Shown here in pieces: positions 10,659 through 19,128 of a stretch of DNA of 64,000 nucleotides (position 1 is its first letter; each line of letters opens with the position of its first letter). The stretch is from Sphingomonadales bacterium UBA2369 (GTDB taxonomy: Bacteria; Pseudomonadota; Alphaproteobacteria; Sphingomonadales; Sphingomonadaceae): assembly GCA_002344055.1 (NCBI GenBank), contig DDTH01000001.1, positions 118,274 through 182,273 on the forward strand, written 5' to 3'. The translations under genes were made by a program, and so were the position numbers. A model generated the notes under the pieces. That model did no database searches. It saw nothing but the letters and a program-made list of their open reading frames with translations, and had not been told where the DNA came from.

Positions 10659-12005
10659 CTACCGCCGCGCCAGCACACCCAGCGCCGCCACCACCATCGC
10701 CTCTGTAGCGGTGGAGATCACCGCATCGGGGTCGGGCGCCCAGAACGGGCTGTGCAGCGAGGGCAGACGGCTCATGTCGTTGGCCGCGACTGCCGCGTCG
10801 TAGCGCGCCTGCTCCACGCCGCCGACCCAGAAGATCAGGCTTTCCAGCCCCGGCTTGGCCAGCCGGAAGCGGCCGAAATCCTCGCCGGCCATCACGGGCC
10901 GGATCTGCCGGACCCGCTCCTCGCCGAAATAGGCGCGGAAGCGGCCGGTCATCTGGTCGGTCAGGCTGTCGGTGTTCACCGTCGCCGGCGTCGCTTCCGC
11001 CTCGCGCACCGTGACGGTCGGCATCCGGTCCTCCGGCACGCCCGCCGCGATCGCCTCGCCGCGCGCGATGCGGGCGATGCCGTCCAGCAATTGCCGCCGC
11101 ACTTCGGGCGTGTAGCTGCGCACCGTGATCAGCAGCCGCGCCTCGTCGGCGATGATATTGTGCTTGGTCCCCGCCTGGAAGCTGCCTACCGTCACCACCG
11201 CGCTGTCCAGCGGATCGAGTTCGCGGCTCACGAGGGTCTGCAGCGAAGTCACAATCCTCGACCCCAGCACCACCGGATCGCGGGTCGTGTGCGGCGCCGC
11301 GCCATGGCCGCCGACGCCGCGCACCACCATGTCCACGCTATCGACATTGGCCAGCGCCGGTCCCGGCGAGAAGCCGATCACGCCCGCCGGCAAGGTCGCC
11401 GAATCGTGGAAGGCGATGGCGTAGTCCGGTGACGGGAAGCGGGTGAACAGCCCGTCCTCCAGCATCGCCTTCGCGCCCTGGCTCGTCTCCTCGCCCGGCT
11501 GCGCGATCATCACCAGAGTACCGCTCCACTGGCCGCGCAACGCCACCATCCGCCGTGCCGTGCCGATCCAGGCGGTCATGTGCGTGTCGTGGCCGCAGCT
11601 GTGCGAGATGAAGGTGTCCAGCCCCTCGCGCGTCTGCCCGCGCGCGCGGCTGGCGAAGGGGAGGCCGGTCTGCTCCTCCATCGGCAGGCCGTCCATGTCG
11701 GCGCGCAGCAGCAGGGTCGGCCCCGCGCCGTTGCGCAGCACCGCCACCACGCCCGTGCCGCCTACCCCGGTCGTTACCTCGAAGCCCAGCCGCCGCGCCT
11801 CGTCCGCCATGCGCGCGGCGCTGCGCGTCTCCTGCATGGACAGTTCCGGATTGGCGTGCAGCTCGCGATAGATGGTCAGCAGGTCCGGCATGTCCTGGCG
11901 GACAGCGGCCTGAATCTCCGCGCGGTTCGGAACGGGTGCCGTTTGAGCGTTCGCGCCGGTCATCGCCGTCCCCCATAACATGGCCGCCGCCAAAATCCGC
12001 CGCAT
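10659..12005 (-). CDS. Secreted M20-family amidohydrolase/peptidase
   Basis: 448 residues with a signal peptide (MRRILAAAMLWGTAMTG, ANA cleavage). Mature domain is M20D amidohydrolase: metal-binding LLRADMDGLPM, HSCGHDTHMTAWIG, and GEETSQGAKAML with the catalytic Glu pair, then a lid domain (GVGGHGAAPHTTRDPVV). Such enzymes hydrolyse N-acyl or N-carbamoyl amino acids or amides using two zinc ions. The signal peptide places it in the periplasm, which is less usual than the cytosolic members. Probably the first gene of a unit with the gene at 9860. Confidence 0.9.
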   Translation of the reverse strand: MRRILAAAMLWGTAMTGANAQTAPVPNRAEIQAAVRQDMPDLLTIYRELHANPELSMQETRSAARMADEARRLGFEVTTGVGGTGVVAVLRNGAGPTLLLRADMDGLPMEEQTGLPFASRARGQTREGLDTFISHSCGHDTHMTAWIGTARRMVALRGQWSGTLVMIAQPGEETSQGAKAMLEDGLFTRFPSPDYAIAFHDSATLPAGVIGFSPGPALANVDSVDMVVRGVGGHGAAPHTTRDPVVLGSRIVTSLQTLVSRELDPLDSAVVTVGSFQAGTKHNIIADEARLLITVRSYTPEVRRQLLDGIARIARGEAIAAGVPEDRMPTVTVREAEATPATVNTDSLTDQMTGRFRAYFGEERVRQIRPVMAGEDFGRFRLAKPGLESLIFWVGGVEQARYDAAVAANDMSRLPSLHSPFWAPDPDAVISTATEAMVVAALGVLARR

Positions 12006-12025
12006 CTGACGCCCCCTGTTTGCCG

Positions 12026-12652
12026 CTAGCCGGCCGGAACCAGCTCGATCACATCGACGATGGACTCAAAAGTCGGGCGAGGGAAGACCAGCCGCCAGCG
12101 CCGCTCGCTTACCCGTTCGACGATTCCGGCCATGTCCCGGTCCGCATCGGCGCCGTAGCGCAGCACCCGGCCTTCGTCGCCCAGCTGCAGGCTGCCGAGG
12201 AAGATCATCCGCCGCGTCCCGGCGGGATAGATATGCCCCACCGGCCGCTGCGACCCGCCCGAGCGGGTGAAGGACAGCAGATCGCCGTCGCGCGCGATGC
12301 GGCAGGTGAACCAGGGATAGGCCACCCAGTTGAGATTGCTGTTGCTCTGGCTGCCCAGCTTGATCGTCCGGCAGCGATAGCGGCCCGGCGGCGGCGAGGG
12401 GTTGGACAGCCCCGCATCCGGCTGCAGCAAGGCGCCGGCCGCATTCACCTCGGCCGCATTGGCCTGCCGTGCCTCGCCCAGCGCCTCGATCCAGGCGCGC
12501 CGCCAGCCCCTGATCCGCGCGCGGTCCCGTTCCGTCGCCACGTCGCGCCAGGCGGCGCTTTCGTCGTCCGCCTGTGCGGCGGCGGGAGAAGCGAGGGCAC
12601 AGATGGTGAAGAGGGCGGCGGCAGCCGCGCTCGATATGGAAAGTCTGAACAT
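12026..12652 (-). CDS. DUF4893 domain secreted protein
   Basis: 208 residues with signal peptide (MFRLSISSAAAAALFT, AAAQ cleavage). The remainder fits the DUF4893 family of alphaproteobacteria: SAAWRDVATERDRARIRGW helix, YRCRTIKLGSQ and a mixed alpha/beta end. Function is unknown. It lies 20 bases upstream of the M20 gene on the same strand, suggesting one transcript with the two genes downstream. Its spacer to the divergent gene at 12892 (239 bases) must hold promoters for both, but no clear consensus was found. Confidence 0.8.
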   Translation of the reverse strand: MFRLSISSAAAAALFTICALASPAAAQADDESAAWRDVATERDRARIRGWRRAWIEALGEARQANAAEVNAAGALLQPDAGLSNPSPPPGRYRCRTIKLGSQSNSNLNWVAYPWFTCRIARDGDLLSFTRSGGSQRPVGHIYPAGTRRMIFLGSLQLGDEGRVLRYGADADRDMAGIVERVSERRWRLVFPRPTFESIVDVIELVPAG

Positions 12653-12891
12653 CGGGCACCTTCTACCACAAGCGCATTGCCGGGAGCTGACGAAATTTTC
12701 TCGACATCTCGATCAAAAGCGCAGACAAAATCACCAGAGGGCGCCGGGGGTGGGCTGCTGTCGGCGGACCATTCATTACGCATACACAAGGAAAGCGGCA
12801 CTTGTTTCCCCGCTGGAGGGGAGCGGCCGTAACGAAAAAACAAGCCGCACGCCGCGGACACGTTTTTGTGAACGACAAGGGGAGTGTAACC

Positions 12892-13368
12892 ATGAAGATT
12901 AAGCTTGTTGCCGCCTGCGCGTTGCTGGCGGGTGTGGCCGTTGCCGGCCCGGCCTCCGCTCAGCCGAGCACCTCGGCCAATCCCAATTACGGCACCTTGA
13001 CCCTGCGGGGCGGGTTCACGCCGGACCCGCGCACCGTGCGCGTCACCTCCGGCGGCAACATCAATGCCAGTTCCGTGGGCAGCAATTGCAGCGGGTTTAT
13101 CTCTCGCGCGCCGGACGTTCGCCTGAACTTCACCCCGGGCAGCTTGCCGCTGATCATCTCGGCCGCGTCGAGCGCGGACACGACCTTGGTCATCAACGCG
13201 CCGGACGGCCGCTGGCATTGCGATGACGATGGCGGCGTGAACGGCCTGAATCCGGCGATCCGCTTCAACCGGCCACTCCAGGGTCGCTACGAAATCTGGA
13301 TCGGCAGCTATCGCCAGGGCACCAATTCGCGGGCGACCCTGCATATCTCGGAAGTCCGCAGCCAGTAA
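12892..13368 (+). CDS. Small secreted beta-rich protein, paralogue 1
   Basis: 158 residues with a signal peptide (MKIKLVAACALLAGVAV, SAQ cleavage). The mature part reads as a small beta domain resembling pre-peptidase C-terminal (PPC) folds: SLPLIISAASSADTTLVI, PDGRWHCDDDGG and YEIWIGSYRQG. The acidic CDDDGG could bind a metal. The ATG at 12892 follows an AAGGGGAG ribosome-binding site. A same-length paralogue follows directly and a terminator-like hairpin lies between. Exact function unknown; homologues are sometimes labelled as peptidases, but no catalytic triad is seen. Confidence 0.8.
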   Translation: MKIKLVAACALLAGVAVAGPASAQPSTSANPNYGTLTLRGGFTPDPRTVRVTSGGNINASSVGSNCSGFISRAPDVRLNFTPGSLPLIISAASSADTTLVINAPDGRWHCDDDGGVNGLNPAIRFNRPLQGRYEIWIGSYRQGTNSRATLHISEVRSQ

Positions 13369-13392
13369 CCGATCGGGAATGACAGTAATGTG

Positions 13393-13431
13393 GGTGCCGC
13401 CGTGCCCGATCGCGGCGGCGCCCTGTTTTTT
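13393..13431 (+). terminator. Rho-independent terminator between the paralogues
   Basis: A 10-base stem (GGTGCCGCCG with CGGCGGCGCC, one G-T pair) with a 10-base loop is followed by CTGTTTTTT. It would end or attenuate the transcript of the first paralogue before the second at 13449. Confidence 0.7.
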
Positions 13432-13448
13432 GAGTGGGGAGTGAAGAC

Positions 13449-13925
13449 ATGAAAATGAAATTGCTTGCCGCCGGCGCGATGCTGGCGACGATGGCGGTGG
13501 CCGCTCCGGCCTCCGCGCAGCCGAGCACCTCGGCCGACCCGAATTTCGGGACGATCAACCTCAACGCCGGCTTCAACAACGACCCGCGCGTCATCCGTGT
13601 CGTCTCGGGCGGCGCCACGCCGGCCAGCTCGGTCGGCAGCAATTGCGCCGGCTATGTTTCGCGCGCTCCGGATGTTCGCCTGAACTACCGTTCGGGCAGC
13701 CTTCCGCTGATCATTTCGGCCGATTCCAGCGACGACACCACGCTGATCGTCAACGGCCCGGACGGCCGCTGGTATTGCGACGACGATGGCGGGGTTAACG
13801 GCCTCAACCCGTCGATCCGCTTCAACAGCCCGCAATCCGGCCGCTACGAAATCTGGATCGGCAGCTACCGGCAGGGCCAGAATTCCGAAGCCCGTCTGCA
13901 CATCTCGGAAGTCAGCAGCCAGTAA
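13449..13925 (+). CDS. Small secreted beta-rich protein, paralogue 2
   Basis: 158 residues, the same length as its upstream neighbour and closely similar throughout, including the QPSTSA mature N-terminus, APDVRLN, SLPLIISA, WYCDDDGGVNGLNPSIRFN and the HISEV-x-SQ end. It has the same signal-peptide layout. A GGGGAGTGAAGAC ribosome-binding region precedes the ATG at 13449. The pair is a tandem duplication with retained coding integrity. A strong terminator follows. Likely periplasmic or secreted; no enzymatic residues recognised. Confidence 0.8.
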   Translation: MKMKLLAAGAMLATMAVAAPASAQPSTSADPNFGTINLNAGFNNDPRVIRVVSGGATPASSVGSNCAGYVSRAPDVRLNYRSGSLPLIISADSSDDTTLIVNGPDGRWYCDDDGGVNGLNPSIRFNSPQSGRYEIWIGSYRQGQNSEARLHISEVSSQ

Positions 13926-13951
13926 CCGGCGCGCTGTTTCCGGCGAGACGA

Positions 13952-13983
13952 GGCCGTCGCACCACCTGGTGCGGCGGCCTTTT
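13952..13983 (+). terminator. Rho-independent terminator
   Basis: An almost perfect hairpin (GGCCGTCGCACC pairing with GGTGCGGCGGCC, one G-T pair, loop ACCT) is followed directly by TTTT. It ends the second secreted paralogue. Confidence 0.8.
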
Positions 13984-14052
13984 CATATGCTGTGGCCAAC
14001 GCGCCGCGCGCAGCATTTTCCTACAGCCCTTTAATGTGCGCATAGACTGGGG

Positions 14053-14538
14053 ATGGACGACTCAGCCCCCTACGGACTGCCCGATCGGCTGGCAGCCTTG
14101 TTCGATGCCGACGAATGGGCGGCGCTCGCTTTCGATCCCGTGCCGGTCAAGGCGCGGCATGATGGCTGGACGCCGGAGCGGCAGCGCGGCTTCATCGCGC
14201 GGCTGGCACTGTCGGGCTGTATCTGCGCCTCCGCCCGCGCCGTCGGTAAGACCAAGAAGGCGGCTTATCTGCTGCGCGACCGGCCGGATGCAGCGAGCTT
14301 CGCCAAGGCATATTATCTGGCGCTCGACTGGGGGAAGAGCCGCGCCGTCGATCTGGTCTTCGAGCGCGCTTTGCTGGGCGAGGTTCGCCCAGTCTATTAT
14401 CGCGGGCGGCGCTGCGGCGAGCAACTGCATTTCGACAACCGCCTGCTGTTTGCGGTGATGAAGATGCAGCCTCCGGTCGATGAACCCTCCGCTGAAAACA
14501 TGGAAGTTTTTCGGCGTTTTGTGGGGGACTTTGGGTAG
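14053..14538 (+). CDS. Hypothetical protein, HTH-like segment
   Basis: 161 residues, cytosolic, no membrane segment. WTPERQRGFIARLALSGCIC followed by ASARAVGKTKKAAYLLRD reads like a helix-turn-helix region, and homologous small proteins are common in sphingomonads without assigned function. The last 16 or so residues (from AENMEV to the stop) are encoded by a 54-bp dispersed repeat, so the original C-terminus may have been replaced. The DNA-binding role is an inference. Confidence 0.65.
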   Translation: MDDSAPYGLPDRLAALFDADEWAALAFDPVPVKARHDGWTPERQRGFIARLALSGCICASARAVGKTKKAAYLLRDRPDAASFAKAYYLALDWGKSRAVDLVFERALLGEVRPVYYRGRRCGEQLHFDNRLLFAVMKMQPPVDEPSAENMEVFRRFVGDFG

Positions 14539-14545
14539 TTTGAAC
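14492..14545 (+). repeat. 54-bp dispersed repeat, copy A
   Basis: Begins CTGAAA and ends with the 24-base core TGGGGGACTTTG + GGTAGTTTGAAC (14522-14545). An inverted copy of equal length lies at 32931-32984 with the core identical and 40 of 54 positions matching overall. It overlaps the end of the gene at 14053. Confidence 0.75.
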
Positions 14546-14575
14546 CTTTCGAACCTTCCGGGTTTCGGGCAGCGC

Positions 14576-15358
14576 TCACTGCGCCGTCCAGCCGCCGTCC
14601 ATGCTGATGTTCGCGCCGGTGATCGCGCTCGCCTCCTCGCGGCACAGGAACAAAGCCAGCGCCGCGACCTGATCGACCTGCACGAATTGTTTGGTCGGCT
14701 GCGCGGCCAGCAGCACATCCTCCATCACCTGCTCGCGGGTCAGGCCACGGGTGCGCATCTGGTCGGGGATCTGGTTCTCGACCATCGGCGTCCAGACATA
14801 GCCGGGGCTGATGCAATTCACCGTGATGCCCTCCTTCGCCACTTCCAGCGCGACGGACTTCGTCATGCCCGCAATGCCATGCTTGGAGGCCACGTAGGGG
14901 GCCTTGTTCGGGCTCGCGACCAGGCTGTGCGCCGACGCGGTATTGATGATCCGGCCCCAGCCCTTGCGCTTCATCGCCGGCAGCGCGAGGCGGATGGCGT
15001 GGAACGGCGCGGTCAGGTTCAGCGCGATGATCAGGTCCCATTTCTCGACCGGAAATTCGTCGACCGGCGCGACATGCTGCATCCCGGCATTGTTGACGAG
15101 AATGTCGATCGTGCCGAGTTCGCGCGCGGTGCGGGCGATCATCGCCTCGATCTGCGCCGGATCGGTCAGGTCCGCGCCGTCATGCGCGATCTTGCCGCCG
15201 CCCTGCTCGAGCGTGCCGCAAATGCTCTCGATCACGTCCGGCTCGCCGAAGCCGTTCAGCATGACGTTCGCGCCCTCGGCGGCGAGCGCCTTGGCCGTGG
15301 CGAGGCCGATCCCCGAGGTGGAACCGGTGACGAGGGCGGTCTTGCCCGAAAGCAGCAT
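14576..15358 (-). CDS. bdhA: 3-hydroxybutyrate dehydrogenase
   Basis: Classical short-chain dehydrogenase, 260 residues. NAD-binding TGSTSGIGLA at the N-terminus, NNAGMQHVAPVDEFP, the catalytic Ser (TASAHSLVAS) and YVASK Tyr/Lys pair, and the family-specific C-terminal NISMDGGWTAQ. The signature AGMQHVAPVDEFP segment is characteristic of D-3-hydroxybutyrate dehydrogenase, which oxidises 3-hydroxybutyrate to acetoacetate with NAD in polyhydroxybutyrate or ketone-body use. No obvious operon partners; it converges on the gene at 14053. Confidence 0.9.
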   Translation of the reverse strand: MLLSGKTALVTGSTSGIGLATAKALAAEGANVMLNGFGEPDVIESICGTLEQGGGKIAHDGADLTDPAQIEAMIARTARELGTIDILVNNAGMQHVAPVDEFPVEKWDLIIALNLTAPFHAIRLALPAMKRKGWGRIINTASAHSLVASPNKAPYVASKHGIAGMTKSVALEVAKEGITVNCISPGYVWTPMVENQIPDQMRTRGLTREQVMEDVLLAAQPTKQFVQVDQVAALALFLCREEASAITGANISMDGGWTAQ

Positions 15359-15491
15359 GAAGGAACTCCGCTTGGCTGGACGGCCTCTCTAGCGTTTTCG
15401 CCGCCGATTGCGAGCCGGGGCGGCGAAACCTCTCGCCTTTCCGATATTTCTGCTAATCCGGCATCCGGCCGCTGCAGGAGTAAGAGACGCG

Positions 15492-16415
15492 ATGCGCTTT
15501 GACCGGGACGATTTCGGTTCCAACGTGGAGGATCGCGGCCGCGGCAGCGGCGGCGGGTTCAGCTTCGGCGGTGGCGGCGGCGGAGGCGGTGGACTGGGGC
15601 TGATCATCAGCCTGATCGCTAACCGCTTCGGCATCATGGGCGTGATCGTCGTGGTCGTGCTGATGCTGGTGTTCGGCGGGGGGCTCGGCAACATCTTGGG
15701 CGGCGGCGGGTCCGGCGTGGTTGGCGCGCCGCAGAGCAGCGGCGCCGTGAAGACCGGCGCGGAAGCATGCCAGCAGAGCGAGGTCCACCGCTTCGCCTGC
15801 AACGTGAATGGCTCCACCGAACAGGTCTGGACCCAGCTCTTCGAGCAGGCCGGGCAGCGCTACACACCGCCCGGCCTCAAATTCTTCACACAGGCAACCA
15901 CGTCCGGCTGCGGCGCGGCGCAGTCGGCGATGGGGCCGTTCTACTGCCCGGCCGACCAGGGCATCTATATCGATCTGACCTTCTTCGACGAGCTCGAGCA
16001 GCGCTTCGGCGCACGGGGCGATTTCGGCGGCGCCTATGTGATCGCGCACGAGGCGGGACACCATATCCAGACGATTACCGGGATCAGCAACCGGATCCGC
16101 GCGGCGCAGAGCCGGGCGAGCGAGGCCCAGTCCAACGCGCTGCAGGTGCGGATGGAATTGCAGGCCGATTGTCTCGCGGGCGTCTGGGCCGCGAACGTCG
16201 CGCGCTCCGGCGACCAGCTCGATGCCGACGACATGGCCGAAGGACTGCGCGCCGCCGAGGCGATCGGCGACGACACGCTGCAGCGCTCGGCCGGGCGCCG
16301 GCCTGTGCCGGAAAGCTTCACCCACGGCACCTCGGCCCAGCGCCGGGAGGCGCTGCAGCGCGGCTTCCAGGGCGCCACGCTGCAAACCTGCGCCAGCTAC
16401 ACGCAGGGTATCTGA
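15492..16415 (+). CDS. Neutral zinc metallopeptidase (YpfJ/PF04228 family)
   Basis: 307 residues. A Gly-rich N-terminal tail is followed by one membrane helix (about residues 40-70: FGIMGVIVVVVLMLVFGG) and a periplasmic zinc-peptidase domain with the HExxH motif in VIAHEAGHHIQ and a downstream E-x-x-A-D-C (LQADCLAGVWA) as third ligand region. Substrate unknown. The ATG at 15492 follows AGGAGTAAGAG. It is 14 bases upstream of an alpha/beta hydrolase gene, so they probably share a transcript. Confidence 0.88.
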   Translation: MRFDRDDFGSNVEDRGRGSGGGFSFGGGGGGGGGLGLIISLIANRFGIMGVIVVVVLMLVFGGGLGNILGGGGSGVVGAPQSSGAVKTGAEACQQSEVHRFACNVNGSTEQVWTQLFEQAGQRYTPPGLKFFTQATTSGCGAAQSAMGPFYCPADQGIYIDLTFFDELEQRFGARGDFGGAYVIAHEAGHHIQTITGISNRIRAAQSRASEAQSNALQVRMELQADCLAGVWAANVARSGDQLDADDMAEGLRAAEAIGDDTLQRSAGRRPVPESFTHGTSAQRREALQRGFQGATLQTCASYTQGI

Positions 16416-16429
16416 ACCAGGGAGTATTT

Positions 16430-17308
16430 GTGGTCCGTTTCCTTTCTTTCCTGCTGATCTCGCTCTTCGCGATCGGCCCGGCGGCGGCCCAGCCCGCTTT
16501 CACCAGCGACCGCATCGGCGTCACCGTGCGCGGCGAGGGGCCGGACGTGGTCCTGATCCCCGGCCTCAGCTCCTCGCCCGAAGTGTGGGACAGCACGATC
16601 GCGGCCATGCCGGGCTATCGCTATCACCTCGTTCACGTCTCGGGCTTCGCCGGCCGTCCGGCCGGGGCCAATGCCGAAGGTCCGGTACTGGCGCCGGTCG
16701 CGGAGGAGATTGCCCGTTACATTCGCGAATCCGGCCTGCGGAACCCGGCGATCGTCGGCCATTCGATGGGCGGCAGCTGGGGCATGATGGTCGCGGCGCG
16801 CCATCCCGGCCTGGTCGGGCGGCTGATGGTCGTGGACATGTTCCCCTATCTCGGCGCGATGTATGCCGGTCCCGCCGCCACGCCCGAAGCGGTCCGCCCG
16901 ATCGCCGAACAGGTCCGCGCCGCCATCGCGAACACGCAGGAGCCGCAGCGCACGCAGCAGCAGGAGGCGACCATCGCCTCGATGGTATCGACAGAGTCGC
17001 TGCGCCCGCTCGCCGTCCGCCACGGGCTGGAGAGCAGCGGCAATGTGTCGGGCCAGGGCATGTACGACCTGATCACCACCAATTTGATGCCGGAACTCAG
17101 CCGGATCACCGTCCCGGTCACGGTTCTGTGGGTGCGCCAGCCGAACGTACCGGTCACGATGGAACAGATGACGGAATATTATCGCATCTCCTACGCCGCT
17201 ATCTCGCACGCGCGGCTGATCCACGTGCCGGATTCCTATCACTTCATCATGTGGGACGCGCCGGAGGCCTTCCAGCGGGAGCTCAGGGCGTTCCTGGAGG
17301 CTCGCTAG
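16430..17308 (+). CDS. Secreted alpha/beta hydrolase
   Basis: 292 residues starting at a GTG with AGGGAG seven bases upstream. Signal peptide (VRFLSFLLISLFAIG, AAAQ cleavage). Alpha/beta hydrolase fold: oxyanion strand DVVLIPGLSS, nucleophile elbow VGHSMGGSWG with Ser, and a late His in DSYHFIMWD. Likely an esterase or lipase acting in the periplasm. It follows the zinc peptidase closely and overlaps the 3' end of the convergent MerR gene by 26 bases. Confidence 0.88.
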   Translation: MVRFLSFLLISLFAIGPAAAQPAFTSDRIGVTVRGEGPDVVLIPGLSSSPEVWDSTIAAMPGYRYHLVHVSGFAGRPAGANAEGPVLAPVAEEIARYIRESGLRNPAIVGHSMGGSWGMMVAARHPGLVGRLMVVDMFPYLGAMYAGPAATPEAVRPIAEQVRAAIANTQEPQRTQQQEATIASMVSTESLRPLAVRHGLESSGNVSGQGMYDLITTNLMPELSRITVPVTVLWVRQPNVPVTMEQMTEYYRISYAAISHARLIHVPDSYHFIMWDAPEAFQRELRAFLEAR

Positions 17309-17723
17309 GCGCGCTGTCCGCGAGGCCGGCGGCCAGGCCGTCACGGATCTCGCGGAGCCGGCGGCGGTCGGTTGTGCCTGTTGCCGCAGGGGCCGCGACA
17401 GGAGGCGGTGCGGAGTTCGGCTCGGCTGGCGGCGAGGGGGCGGGAGCGGGAGCGCCCTCCGCCTCAGGGCTGGATGCCTTGTTCCGCCCGCTCAGCACCT
17501 GCTGCACGCCGCGGATGGTATAGCCGTCCTGATTGAGCAGCCGGTGGATGCGCTTCGCCAGCGCCACGTCGTCAGGCCGGTAATAGCGGCGGTTGCCGGC
17601 GCGCTGCAGTGGCCGGAGCTGCGGGAAACGCGTTTCCCAGTAACGCAGGATATGCTGGGCTATACCCAGTTCGTCGGCCAGCTCGCCGATGGTCCTGAAG
17701 GCCTGGGGGCTCTTGCCCGCCAT
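17283..17723 (-). CDS. MerR-family transcriptional regulator
   Basis: 146 residues. Residues 8-75 form a MerR winged helix (AFRTIGELADELGIAQHILRYWE, FPQLRPLQRAGNRRYYRPDDV). The C-terminal half is low-complexity Ala/Pro/Glu followed by a short charged helix and has no Cys-rich effector domain, so metal sensing is unlikely. It sits directly downstream of ihfA, an arrangement conserved in alphaproteobacteria. The ATG at 17723 is chosen because homology begins there. Confidence 0.88.
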   Translation of the reverse strand: MAGKSPQAFRTIGELADELGIAQHILRYWETRFPQLRPLQRAGNRRYYRPDDVALAKRIHRLLNQDGYTIRGVQQVLSGRNKASSPEAEGAPAPAPSPPAEPNSAPPPVAAPAATGTTDRRRLREIRDGLAAGLADSAPSEPPGTP

Positions 17724-17740
17724 GCGCCGGTCCGCCGGAC

Positions 17741-18064
17741 CTAGCCGGCGCGGGACACCCGCTCGCGCATGATCTGACTGGCGCGGAAGGTGAGAACGCG
17801 GCGGGGTGCGATCGGCACTTCGACTCCGGTCTTGGGGTTGCGGCCGATCCGCTCGCCCTTGTCGCGCAGGATGAAGCTGCCGAAGCCGGAAATCTTGACG
17901 TTCTGCCCCTCGGACAGGGCCGCGCACATATGGTGGAGGATGCGTTCGACGGCGCCGGCGGATTCGGCACGCGACAGGCCGATTTCGTTATGGACGACAT
18001 CCGCCAGGTCCGCACGGGTCAAGGTTCCCGCCTGTGGCCTTCTCGCCATGCCTGCGTCCGCCAT
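17741..18064 (-). CDS. ihfA: Integration host factor subunit alpha
   Basis: 107 residues, HU/IHF fold. N-terminal helix [31 protein letters not shown], and the DNA-bending beta arm [17 protein letters not shown] with the intercalating Pro. IHF bends DNA as a heterodimer with IhfB. Start 18064 has a GGGGGCAGG ribosome-binding region; an internal ATG at 18049 is also possible. Follows fabH and precedes merR on the same strand, the usual sphingomonad order. Confidence 0.93.
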   Translation of the reverse strand: MADAGMARRPQAGTLTRADLADVVHNEIGLSRAESAGAVERILHHMCAALSEGQNVKISGFGSFILRDKGERIGRNPKTGVEVPIAPRRVLTFRASQIMRERVSRAG

Positions 18065-18155
18065 ATCCTGCCCCCGCCCGGAAAGATCGTTCAAGCCAAG
18101 AGGATAGCCCCGATTCGACGGGCGCGCAATGCGACAGCAGGCAGATTGTGACAGT

Positions 18156-19124
18156 TCAGTAACGAACCGCGGCGGCACCCCAGGTGAAGCCGCCGCCCAT
18201 CGCCTCGAGCACCAGCAGATCGCCCCGGGCGATGCGGCCGTCGCGCACCGCAGTGTCCAGCGCCAGCGGCACCGAAGCGGCGGACGTGTTGGCATGCTGA
18301 TCGACCGTCACGACGACGCGGGCCGGATCGAGCCCGAGCTTCTTCGCGGTCGCGTCGAGGATGCGCTTGTTGGCCTGGTGGGGCACGACCCAATCGACAT
18401 CGCCGGGTTCATGCCCCGCCGCGCCCAGCACTTCGCCCATCACGTCGGCAAGGTTGGTAACGGCATGGCGGAACACTTCCTTGCCCTTCATCCGCAGCTT
18501 GCCGACCGTACCGGTCGTCGAGACGCCACCATCGACATAGAGGAGGTCGTTGTGGCGGCCGTCGGCATGGAGACGGGTGGCGAGAACGCCCTGGCCATCC
18601 GTCTGCTGCGCGCTCAACACCAGCGCCCCGGCGCCATCGCCGAACAGGACGCAGGTGGCGCGGTCTTCCCAATCGAGAATGCGGGAGAAGGTCTCCGAGC
18701 CGATGACGAGCGCATGGTCGGCCATCCCGCCCTTGAGCATGTTGTCGGCGACCGACAGAGCGTAGAGGAAGCCGGTGCAGACGGCGGCCACGTCGAAGGC
18801 GATACAGTCGTCGATGCCCAGCGCGGTCTGCACGCGGGTCGCGCTGGCCGGGAAGGTCTGGTCCGGCGTCGCGGTGGCGAGCACGATCAGGCCGATCTGG
18901 TCAGCCTCGATCCCGGCGGCGGCAAGTGCCTTCTTTGCCGCCTCGGTCGCCAGTGTCGCCGTGGTCTCCCCGTCGGCCGCGATATGGCGGGCGCGAATGC
19001 CGGTCCGCTCGACGATCCATTCGTCGGTTGTATCGACTTGTTCAGCCAGCTCGGCATTGGTGACGCGGCGCGGCGGCAAGGCCGCACCCGTGCCGGTGAT
19101 GACTGAACGACGCACTTTGCTCAT
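18156..19124 (-). CDS. fabH: 3-oxoacyl-ACP synthase III
   Basis: 322 residues, thiolase fold. Catalytic Cys in [13 protein letters not shown] (about residue 115), His in [10 protein letters not shown] and Asn in QHANTSAAS. It condenses acetyl-CoA with malonyl-ACP to start fatty acid synthesis. N-terminal [16 protein letters not shown] matches the family. Located 4 bases downstream of plsX, so the two are co-transcribed. Confidence 0.95.
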   Translation of the reverse strand: MSKVRRSVITGTGAALPPRRVTNAELAEQVDTTDEWIVERTGIRARHIAADGETTATLATEAAKKALAAAGIEADQIGLIVLATATPDQTFPASATRVQTALGIDDCIAFDVAAVCTGFLYALSVADNMLKGGMADHALVIGSETFSRILDWEDRATCVLFGDGAGALVLSAQQTDGQGVLATRLHADGRHNDLLYVDGGVSTTGTVGKLRMKGKEVFRHAVTNLADVMGEVLGAAGHEPGDVDWVVPHQANKRILDATAKKLGLDPARVVVTVDQHANTSAASVPLALDTAVRDGRIARGDLLVLEAMGGGFTWGAAAVRY

Positions 19125-19128
19125 CTAA

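Noticed and set aside
15767..16429. Upstream extension of the alpha/beta hydrolase frame
   Set aside because: It overlaps the zinc peptidase in another frame and lacks similarity; the GTG at 16430 has a good ribosome-binding site and starts a signal peptide.
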